46,809 bases of DNA. It comes from Planctomycetota bacterium (GTDB lineage Bacteria > Planctomycetota > Planctomycetia > Gemmatales > Gemmataceae). Location of the stretch: the NCBI GenBank assembly GCA_021325115.1, contig JAJPHU010000091.1, positions 1 through 46,809 on the forward strand, read 5' to 3'. Positions 24,857 to 32,920 of the stretch are shown in pieces. A program made the position numbers and the translations under genes. Positions within the stretch are counted from its first letter, which is position 1, and each line of letters opens with the position of its first letter. Below the pieces are notes generated by a model. It was not told where the DNA came from. It made no database searches and worked only from the letters and a program-made list of their open reading frames with translations.

Positions 24857-25989
24857 GGTACATTGACTTGTGTAAACGGTACGGCCGCGCCCACGGCATC
24901 ACACAAACGCACCTGGAATTTCCACTCCTGGGCCCACTCTTCACTTTGTTCGTTCTGGCACACTTTTATAAGCAGCTCGTTGCGTCCAGCTTTCAACGTG
25001 GCGTGGGCGATGTGCTGATCCACTTCCATGCCGTGATGGTACTCATCGCGGTGATACAGCTCCTGCCTGTTGAGGAAAATCTTGATGCCATTCATCGAAC
25101 CGGCGCGGATCTGGATGGGCCGTTCTTTCGGCGATTCGATTGCAGCATAGGCATAGGCGACGACGCCCTTCTGTTTGCCCAACTCTTTGTTGAGATTGAC
25201 CACACCATAGGGATCATCTGTGGCGACGGCGATCCAGCGAGCCTCTTTGCCGTCTTTGCCTTTATATACGGCTTTTGGATCGACGCTTTTCTCCGGAGGA
25301 TAGGCAATGTTGAAGCCGACATCGTTGTGGTTGTCGAAAGGAGCGATGAGCAGCCATTGACGCACGAAACCGAAATGCGCGGCCACATCGATGTGAACGC
25401 CGAGTTTGTCGAGTTGCTTGACAATGAGGTCTACCTGATCCTTGTCGCAAGCGCCCGTCAGCGCCCGGCGATAGGCGGCGCGGGCAGCATCCTTGTTGCC
25501 CTTATCGAGTTGGCTTCGCGCTTGCTTGAGGACAGCGGCGACGGCATCGCGGCGCAGCTCTGGACTGGAATCTTGCAACATATCGGGCAGCAGACGATCG
25601 GGCGTCTTGGGATCGACACGGCATAGCCATTCGTAGGCGAGGCGGCGTGCAGCGCCGCTGTTCTGGGTTTGGCGGATGAACTGTTTCAGTGCTTCGCTCG
25701 GCAATGGTCTGCCGACCGTCAGGGCACGCTCGACAATGGCATCGCCGGCAGTGCGCAGCCAGTTGGCGGCAACGGCATCGGCATCGTTCATGGCTTGGAG
25801 GATCGGCGGCAGCGCCGCCGGTCCCTGCTGCACTACCTCTTTCCAGGCACGTGCTGCCGTCTCGTTGCCTGCGCCCTCGCGGCCCACCGCCTTGAGCTGC
25901 GCCAACGCCTCGGCAGACACCTGGGTAGACAGGGATACAGCCGGCAGCAGAAGCAGAACGATCCCTTGCCCATAGATCAATCGCCGCAT
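24853..25989 (-). CDS. secreted protein with helical-repeat and jelly-roll-like domains
   Basis: 378 residues from ATG 25989 (MRRLIYGQGIVLLLLPAVSLSTQVSA), which begins with a good signal peptide; the longer track start has no such feature. Residues about 27-180 are alpha-helical and HEAT-like (AARAWKEVVQQGPAALPPIL, ELRRDAVAAVLKQARSQLDKG). The C-terminal 200 residues look like a beta jelly roll common in secreted planctomycete proteins, with NGIKIFLNRQELYHRDEYH and ATLKAGRNELLIKVCQNE, a pattern that usually binds carbohydrate or protein. No catalytic residues are visible. It overlaps the PQQ lipoprotein gene by four bases, so the two probably act together at the cell surface. Confidence 0.72.
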   Translation of the reverse strand: MRRLIYGQGIVLLLLPAVSLSTQVSAEALAQLKAVGREGAGNETAARAWKEVVQQGPAALPPILQAMNDADAVAANWLRTAGDAIVERALTVGRPLPSEALKQFIRQTQNSGAARRLAYEWLCRVDPKTPDRLLPDMLQDSSPELRRDAVAAVLKQARSQLDKGNKDAARAAYRRALTGACDKDQVDLIVKQLDKLGVHIDVAAHFGFVRQWLLIAPFDNHNDVGFNIAYPPEKSVDPKAVYKGKDGKEARWIAVATDDPYGVVNLNKELGKQKGVVAYAYAAIESPKERPIQIRAGSMNGIKIFLNRQELYHRDEYHHGMEVDQHIAHATLKAGRNELLIKVCQNEQSEEWAQEWKFQVRLCDAVGAAVPFTQVNVP

Positions 25990-26199
25990 ATAAACTAAAC
26001 TCCATCTCGGCCTATTCGACCAACGAACTCTCCTCTTGATTGTCCGAATCGTAACGAAGACCGTCCATAGGCGAGCGATGGATCGCACATACAATAAGGA
26101 GCGGTTTTCACTTCTTGCCGGTCCCCCGCGCTCGCAAGGGATGCCTTTGCAGGCGCGGCGAGCTGGCGGGGGAGACAGCATTTCGGGAGGTGGAAAGTG

Positions 26200-26706
26200 A
26201 TGCGCGCCATCCAGGATTATTACGTAGCGGACAACGCTATCGTGACGGGCGATGTTGTGCTATCGGCGGGCGTGAACATCTGGTACGGCTCGGTCTTGCG
26301 CGGCGATTTGGCACGTATTACCTTGGGGCCGCGTGTCAACTTGCAAGATCACTGCATTGTCCATACCGATTACGATGAACCGCAGCTGATCGAAGAGGGT
26401 GTTGTGGTCGGCCATCGCGCCGTATTGCACGGCCGTTTCATCGGCCACGATACACTCATTGGCATGGGGGCGCTGCTGTTATCGGGATGCGAAATCGGCG
26501 CCGAATGCATCATCGCGGCAGGAACGCTCATCACCGAGAAGCGGCGCATTCCGCCGCGCTCCCTGGTTATGGGCGTGCCGGGCCGGGTTGTCCGCGAAGT
26601 CCGTGACGACGACTTGCGGCGAACGCTTGCCATTTGTGCTCATTATCTGGAAATGGCCCAGCGCTACGCTCACGGCGCCTTCCCTGCACCGTGGTTGGGG
26701 GGGTAG
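26200..26706 (+). CDS. gamma-class carbonic anhydrase family protein
   Basis: A 168-residue left-handed beta-helix protein. GGGAGG lies nine bases before ATG 26200, and a GTG three bases upstream is also possible. Hexapeptide repeats run through residues 10-130. The three zinc-ligand histidines of the gamma class are all present: LQDHCIVHTD and GHRAVLHG. The Arg/Asp/Gln positions around VNLQDH are also kept. Members either hydrate CO2 or, as in YrdA/CaiE-type relatives, have low or no activity, so activity cannot be assumed. The gene diverges from the jelly-roll gene upstream and is followed by a decayed TTGGGTGGTT repeat. Confidence 0.88.
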   Translation: MRAIQDYYVADNAIVTGDVVLSAGVNIWYGSVLRGDLARITLGPRVNLQDHCIVHTDYDEPQLIEEGVVVGHRAVLHGRFIGHDTLIGMGALLLSGCEIGAECIIAAGTLITEKRRIPPRSLVMGVPGRVVREVRDDDLRRTLAICAHYLEMAQRYAHGAFPAPWLGG

Positions 26707-26710
26707 GCAG

Positions 26711-26765
26711 TTGGGTAGTTAGATGGCTAAATTGCGAATCATCCAACCCACCTAACCACTAATAG
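26711..26765. repeat. decayed TTGGGTGGTT-family palindromic repeat
   Basis: AGTTGGGTAGTTAGATGG faces CCAACCCACCTAACCACTAA, an imperfect inverted pair related to the element at 1622-1673. It lies just after the carbonic anhydrase stop codon. Confidence 0.6.
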
Positions 26766-27012
26766 ATTAACGATTGTACCGGCTTTATGCGGCGAACGAG
26801 AAGCAGCGATGGCAAGAATGTCATTCCGTTGTCTGCCCTCTCCGTGGTATCCTCACAAGAGGATCTCCTAAGCCGGCTTAGCCGGATCTCACGGAAAACG
26901 TTATCGCTCAGGGAAGCGCGGACCAGGCAGGAGAAGGAAATCAGCCGGGTCGAAGATTGCTCGGCACTGGGTGAACCGGGCGGTCCTGTTCCAGGCTTCG
27001 GGGGGTCCGAAC
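26766..27012. other. leader region of M24-like gene with hairpin and perfect palindrome
   Basis: No convincing coding frame. It contains a hairpin ATCCTC-acaa-GAGGAT (26849-26864) followed four bases later by a perfect 14-base palindrome CTAAGCCGGCTTAG (26868-26881). The palindrome could be an operator and the pair an mRNA structure; neither is recognised as a known regulator site. Confidence 0.4.
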
Positions 27013-28173
27013 GTGACAGCAGAAATACTTGTGCAACCGACTACCCTCACCGCCGGTGTAACCCGGGCCGATACGGTCTCCGATCGGCGTGCCGACATCG
27101 ACGCAAAAATGACGAAGGTGGCGGAACTATTGCGGGAAGTCGGCTGCGAAGGTTTGTTGCTTCTGGACCCGGCCAATTTCGCCTGGTTGACCAGTGGAGC
27201 CATGATACGCGGCCTGACCGAGCCGGCCGCCGAGCCAGCTGCTTACAGCAACGGTGAGCATCGCTGGATCATTGCCAGCAACGTCGATTCGCAACGGCTG
27301 TTCGATGAAGAAGTCGATGGCCTGGGTTTTCAGCTCAAAGAATGGCCCTGGCACTGGGGACGTGATCAATTCCTCGCCGATCTGTGCCACAACCGCAAAG
27401 TGGCCTGCGATCGTCCCGTCAATGGTATTGTCAACGTGGCCGAGCAGATGCGCCGCCTGCGTCGGCAACTAACGCCTTACGAACAAGCCTGCCAGTTGGC
27501 CTTGGGCCAGACCGTCGCCCATGCCCTGGAAGCAACCTGCCGTACCTTGGAGCGCGGCGAGAGCGAGCGTGAAATTGCCGGCCATCTCAGTCATCGCCTC
27601 CTGCACCGCGGCGTTTTGCCGCTTAACATCGGTGTCGCCGTCGATGGTCGATCGCGCCTGTATCGCCGCTTTGGCTTCACTTCAGCGAGCCTGGAACGCT
27701 ATGCCGTGTTGACGGTGACAGCTCGCAAGTACGGTCTGTACGTAACGGCCAGTCGATCCGTGTGTTTCGGCGAAGTACCGGTAGAATTGCGTCAGGAGCA
27801 CAACGCTGTCTGCCGTGTCAGTGCCCTGTACTTATCCTCGACCTGGCCGGACGCCGTGCCGCGGGAAATCCTGATGACGGGCCGGCGCATCTATCTCATC
27901 AGCGGTTACGAGCATGAATGGCAGTTAGCGCCGCCGGGCCATATCACCGGCCGTTGTCCCATCGAAATAGCACTGACGCCTCAGACCAAGGATCTGTTTC
28001 AGACCGGCTGGTCTGTAACCTGGAACGCCAGCGCCGGCGCCGCTAATAGCTGCGATACTTTCCTCATTACGGACGAGGGACCGCGTCTCATCACCCCAAC
28101 GGAGTATTGGCCTCTCAAACGCATCCGCATTCAGGGCGCTGAATTCGTCCGTCCCGATGTGCTGCAACGCTAA
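27013..28173 (+). CDS. M24 (pita-bread) peptidase-like protein lacking metal ligands
   Basis: 386 residues from GTG 27013 (VTAEILVQPTTL) after a run of G; a GTG at 26971 is the alternative. Residues about 35-165 resemble the N-terminal domain of Xaa-Pro aminopeptidases (LLREVGCEGLLLLDPANFAWLTSG). The C-terminal part resembles the M24 fold (MRRLRRQLTPYEQACQLALG, LERGESEREIAGHLSHRLLHRG). The five metal ligands (Asp, Asp, His, Glu, Glu) are not found. The region that should carry the two Asp reads LTVTARKYGLYVTASRSVCFG, GH.....HE reads PGHITGRCPIEI, and the last Glu region reads AANSCDTFLIT. It is therefore likely a non-peptidase binding protein or another enzyme on this scaffold. Cytoplasmic, no signal peptide. 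Confidence 0.72.
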   Translation: MTAEILVQPTTLTAGVTRADTVSDRRADIDAKMTKVAELLREVGCEGLLLLDPANFAWLTSGAMIRGLTEPAAEPAAYSNGEHRWIIASNVDSQRLFDEEVDGLGFQLKEWPWHWGRDQFLADLCHNRKVACDRPVNGIVNVAEQMRRLRRQLTPYEQACQLALGQTVAHALEATCRTLERGESEREIAGHLSHRLLHRGVLPLNIGVAVDGRSRLYRRFGFTSASLERYAVLTVTARKYGLYVTASRSVCFGEVPVELRQEHNAVCRVSALYLSSTWPDAVPREILMTGRRIYLISGYEHEWQLAPPGHITGRCPIEIALTPQTKDLFQTGWSVTWNASAGAANSCDTFLITDEGPRLITPTEYWPLKRIRIQGAEFVRPDVLQR

Positions 28174-28184
28174 CGGACAAACCG

Positions 28185-28244
28185 AACGAGCCGGAAGCGT
28201 GAACGAACGGATATTTTTTCCGTCGCTTACACTTCTGGCTCGTT
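28185..28244. repeat. GAGCCGGAAG-family palindromic repeat
   Basis: AACGAGCCGGAAGCGTGAAC faces a near-complementary arm ending GGCTCGTT, with a T-rich loop. It lies 12 bases after the M24-like stop and may terminate that transcript. Confidence 0.8.
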
Positions 28245-28252
28245 AACTTGCG

Positions 28253-28281
28253 TTGTCCCAAGAGAAAGTCTGTCGTATAAT
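28253..28281 (+). promoter_or_regulatory. candidate promoter for the 660-residue secreted protein gene
   Basis: TTGTCC and a perfect TATAAT separated by 17 bases; the predicted start would be near 28288, giving a leader of about 125 bases. Confidence 0.6.
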
Positions 28282-28287
28282 TTAAAA

Positions 28288-28394
28288 CCTCGGAGAGAAC
28301 GGAGTTCCAGCTTTATCAACCCAGCGACGCCGTCCCTCTCGTGCTCGACAGCAACACGGTCGGCACGATCCCGGTTGCCGAAATGCTGCCCTGA
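28288..28394 (+). pseudogene. upstream copy of a duplicated gene-tail fragment
   Basis: The frame reads ...SDAVPLVLDSNTVGTIPVAE MLP then stop. The fragment at 30398-30548 reads ...GDAVPFVLDGPPVDTMLVNE LLP then stop. Both begin with CTCGGAG.AGAACGG and flank the 28413-30395 gene in direct orientation. They look like C-terminal tails of one unknown protein family, left by a tandem duplication and deletion. No start codon is present. Confidence 0.45.
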
Positions 28395-28412
28395 CACGCG
28401 GAAGGAGCATCG

Positions 28413-30395
28413 ATGCGGTCCATCGCTTCTACTCTTTTATTCGTCTTGGTAGCCGCGATTTTCGGACTGTGTTTCTTTCGGGAAGCGAGCGCGGCCGAGA
28501 AGGCAACGCCCAAGTGGACTACCGCCGATCGGCAACCATCGCCGACCGCAACAGAAACCCGCGCCTTTATGAAAAGTCTTCTCCGCTATGTTGAGGAGCA
28601 TCATCTTAAAAAGAATGAGAAATCAGAGCAGCGGGGACTGGTTTACGAATATTTTGACACGCGTCGCGCCGGCCAGTTCGATCAATGGGTGCAGGGCGAA
28701 GCGCTGGACACCATGCATGATGGCGCCTGGCTGGCTGCCGCTCTGGTTAACGCCTATCGGGCGACCGGCGATCCGGTTTACAAAGATTTCCTCGTTCGCT
28801 GGCAGCTGCCGTTCTACTGCAAGATGCTCAACCATAGCGATCGCCTTTTCTCCGCCAAGCGCGACGATGCTCGACCGACGGCGCATCGCTTCAACCGCGA
28901 ACATCTTTTCCAAGAAGGCGAGAAAGGTTTCGTACCCTATTGGTGGGATGACGGCGCCTCCGTCAGTTTAGAACGGCGGCGTGACAGGAATCCACTAGGT
29001 CCATTCTCCTGTACCGATCGGCTGGCCGGCAAACCGAATCCGAAATTTCTCCTTAATGGCTACTCACACGGCTCGTCCAATCACTTGGCTCAGGATCTCG
29101 GTGTTATGCTGGAGTTGTCCTGGCTGCTGCTGCGTGAGGCTAAGGATCCTACCGAGCGAAAATTGGCGGCGGAAGTAGCCGAGGCCGCTATGAATTTGCA
29201 CGAATGCCGAATGCGTCATCATGGTCACATCCCTATGTGCGACGCTCCCGCCGCCTTGGCCAACAGGAATGCCGCTCTCATGAAGTTTGTGCCTGATCAG
29301 AGCATCTCTGTTGCCGCCGAGTTGGCTAATCACTACTACCGCGCCTTGTACGATTTCAAGCCGGGCCAGCGGCAAGCATTCCCCGGTTTCGCCGACGATC
29401 AAGAGTATCGTTATTACTTCGGGATTGCCCGTCACGGCGGGCGATTGCCGCGCCCGCTCGCTTTCAAAACAATCTACGACGCCTACACCGAACCTCTGCT
29501 TTATCGCTATTATTCTGATGACGCCGAAGTGCCGGCCGGGATCAATCGCTTCGACCTGCATCCGTACTTCGCCGTCGATGGCCGCTTGCCTGATTATCGC
29601 TCTGATCGCAAAGGTCCGAGCGGTCAACCACGCCCTATCGGTTCGCGCATGGGTCCGCAGAACATGGTATGCTGCGGTTGGGCATTGCAAGCGCTGCGGA
29701 CCTATCCTGGCATCTGGGAGGAACACTATCAATGCACGTTTCCTCAGGATCTACGGGTTTACATCGACGAGCGCCCACCGCAATCTTCCCTCGATCCCGC
29801 GCCGGCTGCGGCCCTGCAGCTTGGCTCGGTGAAGTTGGAACTACTCAGTAGCCGCAATACACTGCACGTGAAAGGACAGGTCAAGGGGGATACCCTCACG
29901 CTAAAGCTGTTCAGCCGTCCCGACGGTCAGGGGCATCACGCAGCTGTTACCCTGCGGAAGGACAAAAGCAGCGAAGCGATCAACGATCGCGGTGAGAAAC
30001 TGCAAGGCAAGATCACCATCCTGTCTGCGGAAGATGGTTTCTGCTTCGATGTAGAACTGCCTTACGCCATCATTAAAGGACAGAAATTCTGGTCTAACGG
30101 CGTCGAGTTTGGCCGCTATTCCGTGCAGGCCGGCGAGGCGCGACGTAATTTCTACTTGATGAGTCCTGAAAGGCAAGTCAAGGCGCGCCTGCAACACGAA
30201 CTGGCAGGCGGTCTGCGTACCTGGGAAGCGATTTTCAAGGAGAGGGGTTACATTCCTACTGGCCTGGACGCTGGCGCGGACTGGGAGTATCTCTCCGATA
30301 CCGGCGGTTATGCCCATTTACTGAGCGCGGCATCGCAGTGGTTGTTCGTGCTGGACGGTAAGAACGATTGGGAGCAACATCACCTACAACGTTAG
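28413..30395 (+). CDS. secreted hypothetical protein, probably alpha/alpha-toroid fold
   Basis: A 660-residue protein with a clear signal peptide (MRSIASTLLFVLVAAIFGLCFF ending near ASA), starting five bases after AAGGAG. Residues about 45-400 are helical with aromatic and His-rich loops (GEALDTMHDGAWLAAALVNAYRATGD, LNGYSHGSSNHLAQDLGVMLELSW, HHGHIPMCDAP, NMVCCGWALQALRTYPG). This is the look of (alpha/alpha)6 glycosidase or lyase domains. A beta-sandwich-like part follows (about 430-570). I do not recognise the family and see no confident catalytic pair. A plausible role is polysaccharide or heparin-type degradation outside the cytoplasm. It is flanked by direct-repeat remnants, suggesting a past tandem duplication. 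Confidence 0.65.
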   Translation: MRSIASTLLFVLVAAIFGLCFFREASAAEKATPKWTTADRQPSPTATETRAFMKSLLRYVEEHHLKKNEKSEQRGLVYEYFDTRRAGQFDQWVQGEALDTMHDGAWLAAALVNAYRATGDPVYKDFLVRWQLPFYCKMLNHSDRLFSAKRDDARPTAHRFNREHLFQEGEKGFVPYWWDDGASVSLERRRDRNPLGPFSCTDRLAGKPNPKFLLNGYSHGSSNHLAQDLGVMLELSWLLLREAKDPTERKLAAEVAEAAMNLHECRMRHHGHIPMCDAPAALANRNAALMKFVPDQSISVAAELANHYYRALYDFKPGQRQAFPGFADDQEYRYYFGIARHGGRLPRPLAFKTIYDAYTEPLLYRYYSDDAEVPAGINRFDLHPYFAVDGRLPDYRSDRKGPSGQPRPIGSRMGPQNMVCCGWALQALRTYPGIWEEHYQCTFPQDLRVYIDERPPQSSLDPAPAAALQLGSVKLELLSSRNTLHVKGQVKGDTLTLKLFSRPDGQGHHAAVTLRKDKSSEAINDRGEKLQGKITILSAEDGFCFDVELPYAIIKGQKFWSNGVEFGRYSVQAGEARRNFYLMSPERQVKARLQHELAGGLRTWEAIFKERGYIPTGLDAGADWEYLSDTGGYAHLLSAASQWLFVLDGKNDWEQHHLQR

Positions 30396-30397
30396 TT

Positions 30398-30548
30398 CTC
30401 GGAGTAGAACGGCGGCGAAGTCTGGGAAGCCATCTACACCAGGCGTCGCGAAGCGAACCATCGTATAAGCGGAACTGGCGATGCCGTTCCTTTTGTGCTC
30501 GACGGCCCCCCCGTAGACACAATGCTGGTGAATGAATTGCTGCCGTAA
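30398..30548 (+). pseudogene. downstream copy of the duplicated gene-tail fragment
   Basis: Begins three bases after the 660-residue protein's stop codon. Frame GGEVWEAIYTRRREANHRIS and then GTGDAVPFVLDGPPVDTM... to TAA matches the fragment at 28288-28394 but has about 45 more bases in its middle. It may be the broken end of the upstream gene's own ancestral frame or of a lost neighbour. Confidence 0.45.
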
Positions 30549-30745
30549 TGGCGTATCAAGCACTCAAGAGGGGCTTCGCTGTAACGCAGCACGCCCAATT
30601 GATCGAAAAACCAGGCGTAATACTGCCCAACCGATGTGAACCTGCTGCGCCGATGGCTGAAGCCGGATGTCCCCACTTGTCAAGGCGTCCCGTGCCCTGC
30701 ACAATGGAAAATAGGGTTTTTCCTTCTATCTATTACGTTCCTCCC
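30549..30745. other. spacer before ApbE gene
   Basis: About 200 bases. A forward frame continues into ApbE but its text (MAYQALKRGFAVTQHAQ...) has no family match and no ribosome-binding site, so I treat it as untranslated. No repeat or RNA seen. Confidence 0.4.
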
Positions 30746-31789
30746 ATGAACCGGCGTGCTTTTCTTCAGTCTCGCCATTTTGCGCACAGCGCCGGACACG
30801 TGTTTGGCGCGCTCGGACCTGGGGTTTGTGCTTCCGACTCATCGGACCATGCTCTGCTCCTTCACCTCTGTCGCCGTGCCATGGCCACTCAGTTTGAGAT
30901 CATCCTGCCCTTTGGCACGCCCGCCGCTGTGGCGATAGGCGAAGAAGCATTCCGTTTGCTCGATGCGCTGGAGGAACAGATGACGGTTTATCGAGCCAGC
31001 AGTGAGATCAGCCGGCTCAATCGTTGCGCTTTCGCCAGGCCGGTGCGTGTGGAGCGCCGTCTATTCGGTTTGCTGGAGCTGGCGGCGCAGATTCATCGAG
31101 AGACAGAGGGTGCCTACGACATCACAGCGGGAGCGCTCATCAAAGCGTGGGGATTTTTCCGAGGACCGCGGCGCGTGCCGGGCGACGAAGAACGTGAGGC
31201 GGCCTGCCAACAAACCGGCATGGACAAAGTGACGCTGGACTCTGAGCGCGGTACGGTACGCTATCATCAGCCCGGAATCGAGATCAATCTCGGCAGCATC
31301 GGCAAAGGCTACGCTCTCGATCGCCTGGCGCGGAAGCTGCGTAGCCGAGGGTGCAAGCGAATATTGTTGCATGGAGGCACCAGCAGCGTATACGCTGGAG
31401 GATGTCCTGCCGAAGCGGAGCGCGGTTGGCCAGTGGCGATTCTGCATCCGTGGGAGGGCCGCCGCCTGGCGCGGGTATGGCTGCGCGATCGGGCGCTGGG
31501 AACCTCAGCGGCCACGCATCAGCACCTGGAATATAACGGAAAAAAGCTGGGCCACATTCTCGATCCGCGAACGGGCTGGCCGGCCAGCGGCATCGCCAGC
31601 GCTTCCGTTCTTGCCCCCAGCGCTGCTGAGGCTGATGCGCTCTCGACGGCGTTCTATGTCGGCGGTCTCGAGCTGGCCCGGCGCTATTGTGCCGCCCATC
31701 GCGGCATCGCCGCCATCCTGCTGCCTGAAGGCGAAGGGGCCGGACCCGTGGCGATTGGTCTGGCGCCCCAGGAGTTTTCGTGGAATTAA
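30746..31789 (+). CDS. apbE: FAD:protein FMN transferase (ApbE family)
   Basis: 347 residues from ATG 30746 (MNRRAFLQ), with a twin-arginine-like start suggesting export. ApbE covalently attaches FMN from FAD to Thr/Ser of periplasmic or membrane flavoproteins using magnesium. Family blocks are complete: MATQFEI, LEEQMTVYRASSEISRLN, YDITAGALIKAWGFF, EINLGSIGKGYALDRLA, LLHGGTSSVYAGG, LGTSAATHQHLEYNGKKLGHILDPRTGWP and ADALSTAFYVGG. No obvious target such as RnfG, NqrC or an FMN-binding domain protein is seen in the window. It is followed after one base by the DoxX-family gene, pointing to a shared redox role in the envelope. The ribosome-binding site is weak. Confidence 0.9.
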   Translation: MNRRAFLQSRHFAHSAGHVFGALGPGVCASDSSDHALLLHLCRRAMATQFEIILPFGTPAAVAIGEEAFRLLDALEEQMTVYRASSEISRLNRCAFARPVRVERRLFGLLELAAQIHRETEGAYDITAGALIKAWGFFRGPRRVPGDEEREAACQQTGMDKVTLDSERGTVRYHQPGIEINLGSIGKGYALDRLARKLRSRGCKRILLHGGTSSVYAGGCPAEAERGWPVAILHPWEGRRLARVWLRDRALGTSAATHQHLEYNGKKLGHILDPRTGWPASGIASASVLAPSAAEADALSTAFYVGGLELARRYCAAHRGIAAILLPEGEGAGPVAIGLAPQEFSWN

Positions 31790-31790
31790 C

Positions 31791-32846
31791 ATGAACAAAC
31801 TCACCGCATTTTTTCTGCTTCTGTTGCGTTTGGCAATCGGCTGGCACTTCGCCGCCGAGGGCTATCACAAGCTGAAAGGCTATTGGGAAGGGCCGACGGA
31901 AACAGTCGTGGGCAAATCTAAACCATTCAGCAGCGCCGGCTATTTCCGCGAAGGCACCGGCCCGCTGGCGAAGTACATTCGCAAGGAAATCGGCGATCCC
32001 GATGACGAGGCCTTGAGACTGTTGACGCCCGAACCTGCCGAATCGCCCAATACACCGCTGCATGCGCGCACCCCCTCGCTGCTAGCCCAGGAATGGGCTG
32101 ATTACGTTCGCCGTTTTGGTGCTTATTATGGCTTTGATGACGAGCAACGCAAGAAAGCCGAAGAAGTGCTGATGAAAGTCGAGGATGCTGCCGTCCGCTG
32201 GCTGACAAGCAGAGAGATAACGGACAAGAATTTCCAGGCCCAAACGCAGGAAGGTCGGCTGCCGGCGCCGGTGCGGCTGGAACAATACAAGCAGAAGCTC
32301 GAGGAGTTAGCGGAGCCGAAATATAGTCATTTGGAGCCGATCGGCTCGGATGCCGAATCGGCCCGCCTGCACAACATCAAGGCGGAAGTGGTTCGCCTGC
32401 GTGTCGGCCTGCTGAACGATCTTGACGAATATACCCAAGATCTCCGCAAAGAGCTGGAGAAAATCCCCACCCCCGAGCAGAAAAAAGCTGTCCAGGACAA
32501 AGGTCCACCACCGCAGCCAGCTAAAGAAAACGAAAAACAAAAGTGGATCGACCTGGCCACCATGTACGGCCTGACAATCCTCGGCGCCTGCCTGATTCTG
32601 GGTTTGTTCACACGGCTGTCGTGCTTGTTGGCAGCAGGCTTTCTGTTGATGACATACCTGTGCATGCCGCCGTTTCCCTGGCTGCCTTCGGCGCCCAATA
32701 ACGAGGGCTATTATCTCTTTATCAACAAAAACGTTATCGAAATGTTGGCGCTGTTGGCCCTGGCGACGACAGCCAGCGGGCGTTGGCTGGGGCTGGATGC
32801 GCTTATTCATTGGATGTTTTTCGGCAGCCGTCGTCCGGCGCCGTGA
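31791..32846 (+). CDS. DoxX-family membrane protein with large soluble insertion
   Basis: 351 residues; ATG 31791 lies one base after the apbE stop, so translation is coupled. DoxX features are split. The first helix is FFLLLLRLAIGWHFAAEGYHKLKG, with the usual EG-HK turn. The last three helices include GLTILGACLILGLFTRLSCLLAAGFLLMTYL, EMLALLALATTASGRWLGLDALI. Between them is about 200 residues of charged, partly coiled-coil text (YVRRFGAYYGFDDEQRKKAEEVL..., VRLRVGLLNDLDEYTQDLRKELEKI) that a normal DoxX of 130-150 residues lacks. Such proteins take part in quinone or thiol redox reactions in the membrane, with few studied examples. The insertion probably faces the periplasm. The next gene, a twin-arginine oxidoreductase, is 74 bases away and may be linked. 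Confidence 0.78.
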   Translation: MNKLTAFFLLLLRLAIGWHFAAEGYHKLKGYWEGPTETVVGKSKPFSSAGYFREGTGPLAKYIRKEIGDPDDEALRLLTPEPAESPNTPLHARTPSLLAQEWADYVRRFGAYYGFDDEQRKKAEEVLMKVEDAAVRWLTSREITDKNFQAQTQEGRLPAPVRLEQYKQKLEELAEPKYSHLEPIGSDAESARLHNIKAEVVRLRVGLLNDLDEYTQDLRKELEKIPTPEQKKAVQDKGPPPQPAKENEKQKWIDLATMYGLTILGACLILGLFTRLSCLLAAGFLLMTYLCMPPFPWLPSAPNNEGYYLFINKNVIEMLALLALATTASGRWLGLDALIHWMFFGSRRPAP

Positions 32847-32853
32847 AAAATCG

Positions 32854-32893
32854 AAACCCCGGCGAGTGGGGCGTGTTAACGTCCTGCTCACTT
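32854..32893. repeat. decayed GGCGAGTGGGGCGT palindrome
   Basis: Starts with the same 14 bases as the element at 18502 and pairs weakly with ACGTCCTGCTCACT; the centre of the intact element is missing. It lies between the DoxX and Gfo/Idh genes. Confidence 0.5.
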
Positions 32894-32920
32894 GATTTCT
32901 TTGAGTGGGAGATAACACCA

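Noticed and set aside
30548-30745. N-terminal extension of ApbE from the ORF-track start
   Set aside because: The extension lacks family similarity and a ribosome-binding site, and overlaps the end of a gene-tail fragment; MNRRAFLQ is the sensible start.
31371-31790. 140-residue N-terminal extension of the DoxX-like protein in the ORF track
   Set aside because: This part overlaps the end of apbE in another frame; the ATG one base after the apbE stop gives the normal DoxX first helix.
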